Origin: Smallanthus sonchifolius
Lineage: Eukaryota; Streptophyta; Magnoliopsida; Asterales; Asteraceae
Direction: 5' to 3'
Length of the DNA: 64,000 nt
Assembly (NCBI GenBank): GCA_023525975.1
Contig: CM042040.1
Span: forward strand, 50,437,486-50,501,485
Below the pieces are notes generated by a model. That model was not told the origin of the DNA and searched no databases. It saw nothing but the letters and a program-made list of their open reading frames with translations. Shown in pieces: positions 63,620-64,000 of the stretch (the first letter of the stretch is position 1; each line of letters starts with the position of its first letter). A program made the position numbers and the translations under genes.

Positions 63620-64000
63620 TGTAACACCCCAAAAATAGTAATTTAATAAATAATAACGTGATAGAGACTTAATCGTCGTAAACCAAAAGAAAAACGGACG
63701 GGCTTGGGCTCGGCTCCAACGGGCCGAGCGAAGCCCATGTATATAAGGGTCAAGACAGAACAAGAACTCTCATTTCCACCCAAACTTGCAACCTAGAGAG
63801 ACAAAGGAGAGCTCGGGTCTGAAAGAGAAAGTTGACGGATCGACCCGAAATTGAAGGAGCACGTTACTACTAAGCTCGTGAGCAAAACCTCCGAATCAGA
63901 ATCACAATCCAGGTAACGATTCGATCTTAATCTGAGTTTTTTGTTAGTTTTGAAGTTTCTCGGGTTTTAGCTAAATAGGAGACGTTTTTATGGATGAAAC
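63620..64000 (+). mobile_element. 3' LTR of Tekay-3 (first 381 bp)
   Basis: Starts TGTAACACCCCAAAAATAG. Several substitutions relative to the 5' LTR are visible (TAATTTAATAA for TAAATTAATAA, CGTGATAGAG for CGCGATAGAA, CCCATGTATA for CCTAGGTATA). This fits an older age than Tekay-2. Confidence 0.92.

Larger units (their letters stand above)
56784..64000 (+). mobile_element. Tekay-3, full-length but decayed chromovirus copy (3' LTR runs off the window)
   Basis: The 5' LTR (1,920 bp) has a PBS. The whole gag-pol complement, a PPT and the first 381 bp of the 3' LTR are present. It inserted into the copia pol frame. The expected left target duplication is GCTCA (56779-56783). It is related to Tekay-2 throughout the coding region and much of the LTR, but has a different palindrome array. 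Confidence 0.93.

Overview
This window is plant nuclear DNA made almost entirely of nested transposable elements. There is no intact host gene. The domains identify eudicot Ty3/gypsy elements (Tekay chromovirus, Tat, a gag-protease-only derivative) and a SIRE/Maximus-like Ty1/copia element. Helitrons, a hAT-type MITE, foldback elements and intron-bearing pieces of three plant genes complete the picture. The LTR and polyprotein flavour resembles Asteraceae genomes, but that is recognition from memory, not proof.

Left part (1-23.6 kb). A minus-strand gypsy element contributes its gag start and 5' LTR (1-3700) and interrupts a decayed plus-strand Tat element (3701-19315). The Tat element is itself split by a complete minus-strand Tekay element, here Tekay-1 (8437-17467, target duplication ACAAA). 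To its right lies an Athila-like LTR region with a 1,039-bp tandem duplication. It is joined to a full tRNA-Asp sequence that still carries CCA. A second Tat LTR plus gag start (22338-23426, minus) and a palindromic MITE follow.

Middle part (23.67-38.2 kb). A probable large Helitron (23674-35406) carries fragments of a LOG/lysine-decarboxylase-like gene and an ARF-GAP (AGD5-like) gene. A tandem trimer of a gag-protease-only retrotransposon (25950-33707, four LTRs, one target duplication CTAAT) sits inside a LOG exon; the exon resumes exactly after it. Next comes a TIR element carrying two exons of the proteasome factor ECM29. Two small Helitrons flank these blocks.

Right part (38.2-64 kb). 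A large foldback element is split by Tekay-2 (38981-47057, target duplication ATGTA). Its LTRs look identical and it has one long intact ORF, but the rest of RNase H and all of integrase are missing. G-rich TIR elements and a solo LTR (49045-50596) follow. A minus-strand SIRE-like copia element (51.1-56.78 kb) is then interrupted by Tekay-3 (56784 to beyond the window), which is full length but riddled with stops.

The most unusual signal is structural. At least five unrelated elements carry arrays of short, CpG-rich perfect palindromes in LTR or leader positions. Two Tekay families use the same 33-bp spacing, and each family has a different palindrome. The Tekay LTRs also share a perfect splice-donor motif and, about 0.85-1.1 kb downstream, its exact complement just before an acceptor-like motif.
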